Positions 12,821-13,020 of a stretch of 13,020 nucleotides of DNA are shown here, piece after piece. The stretch is from Chloroflexota bacterium (GTDB lineage Bacteria > Chloroflexota > Anaerolineae > Anaerolineales > DRMV01). A program made the position numbers and the translations under genes. A model generated the notes under the pieces. The model was given only the letters and a program-made list of their open reading frames with translations, did not search any database and was not told the DNA's origin. Each line of letters starts with the position of its first letter. Position 1 is the stretch's first letter. Location of the stretch: NCBI GenBank assembly GCA_013153375.1, contig JAADEN010000159.1, positions 1 through 13,020 of the forward strand, written 5' to 3'.

Positions 12821-13020
12821 CTACCACGGCACCCGAATTTCCAGCAGGGTGGGCCGGGTGACGCGCCAGGCCGCGGCCAGCGCGGCCGGCAGGGCCGGGT
12901 CCGCGAGGTCGTAGGCCGTGTAATCCCAGCCGAAACCGCGCGCCGGGGCCGCGAAGTCCAGGTCCAACGGCACCCGAAACGCGGCCGTGAAGGGCGGCTC
13001 GTACGCGGCGATGGGCAGGC
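12821..13020 (-). CDS. C-terminal fragment of a thiamine-diphosphate enzyme, probably MenD
   Basis: Only the last 66 codons are in the window, ending at TAG 12823-12821; the 5' part is beyond the right edge. The visible tail reads LPIAAYEPPFTAAFRVPLDLDFAAPARGFGW and ends in RPTLLEIRVPW. This resembles the C-terminus of MenD (SEPHCHC synthase of menaquinone biosynthesis), with its '..F..P..LDF..AA..FG..Y...' pattern and closing '.PTLIEVR'. The usual His of 'TPHGLDF' is not present here. Another member of the TPP-binding superfamily cannot be excluded from so short a piece. The full gene would be ~550-600 codons. Confidence 0.62.
   Translation of the reverse strand, partial: LPIAAYEPPFTAAFRVPLDLDFAAPARGFGWDYTAYDLADPALPAALAAAWRVTRPTLLEIRVPW

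Overview
The window is high-GC bacterial DNA that reads best as a member of the Chloroflexota (Anaerolineae/Ardenticatenia-like). This is an inference. It rests on a lone Flp-type pilin, a large secreted DUF11/propeller protein, the protein styles, and GA/CT-rich palindromic intergenic repeats. No rRNA, tRNA or CRISPR array was seen.

Layout from left to right. (1) 1-3499, minus: a very long secreted protein, cut by the left edge, built of two propeller-like halves, calcium-type D-rich repeats and at least three DUF11 domains. (2) 3500-4278: a long gene-free stretch, partly AT-rich, with several hairpins. (3) 4279-4563, plus: a compact unit of promoter, 48-residue Flp pilin and terminator. (4) 7492-4594, minus: a consensus-like promoter followed by five genes: ECF sigma factor, zinc-binding (ZAS) anti-sigma factor, hisI, hisE and a YgeY-like M20 hydrolase. 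The first four are joined by three successive ATGA overlaps; the fifth follows after 26 bp. (5) 7814-9460, plus: a DEAD-box RNA helicase with a DbpA-like RNA-binding C-terminus. Its leader contains a terminator-like hairpin and a second hairpin that hides the ribosome binding site. (6) 9518-10734: a complete IS110-family insertion sequence. (7) 10780-11899, plus: a membrane protein and a winged-helix regulator, translationally coupled, behind a strong promoter overlaid by two palindromes and closed by a terminator. (8) 11924-12715, minus: a short-chain dehydrogenase-like protein lacking the catalytic Tyr and Lys. (9) 12821-13020, minus: the C-terminal end of a thiamine-diphosphate enzyme, most like MenD.

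The most interesting object is the IS110 element. Its 5' non-coding segment folds into two large stem-loops with internal loops. The 3' side of the second loop is perfectly complementary over 12 nt to the reconstructed donor junction (right end + CT core + left end). The 5' side carries a 7-nt match to the right end. This is the layout of a bridge RNA. Removing the element at the CT core predicted by the RNA restores a tandem 11-bp repeat, which supports the boundaries independently. The right end carries an outward TTGACA and the left end an inward TATGAT, so a promoter would form on the excised circle just ahead of the RNA.

How the genes work together: the sigma/anti-sigma pair is coupled to two histidine-biosynthesis enzymes, which is an unusual context. 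The membrane protein/regulator pair looks autoregulated. The helicase may be controlled by RNA structure in its own leader.
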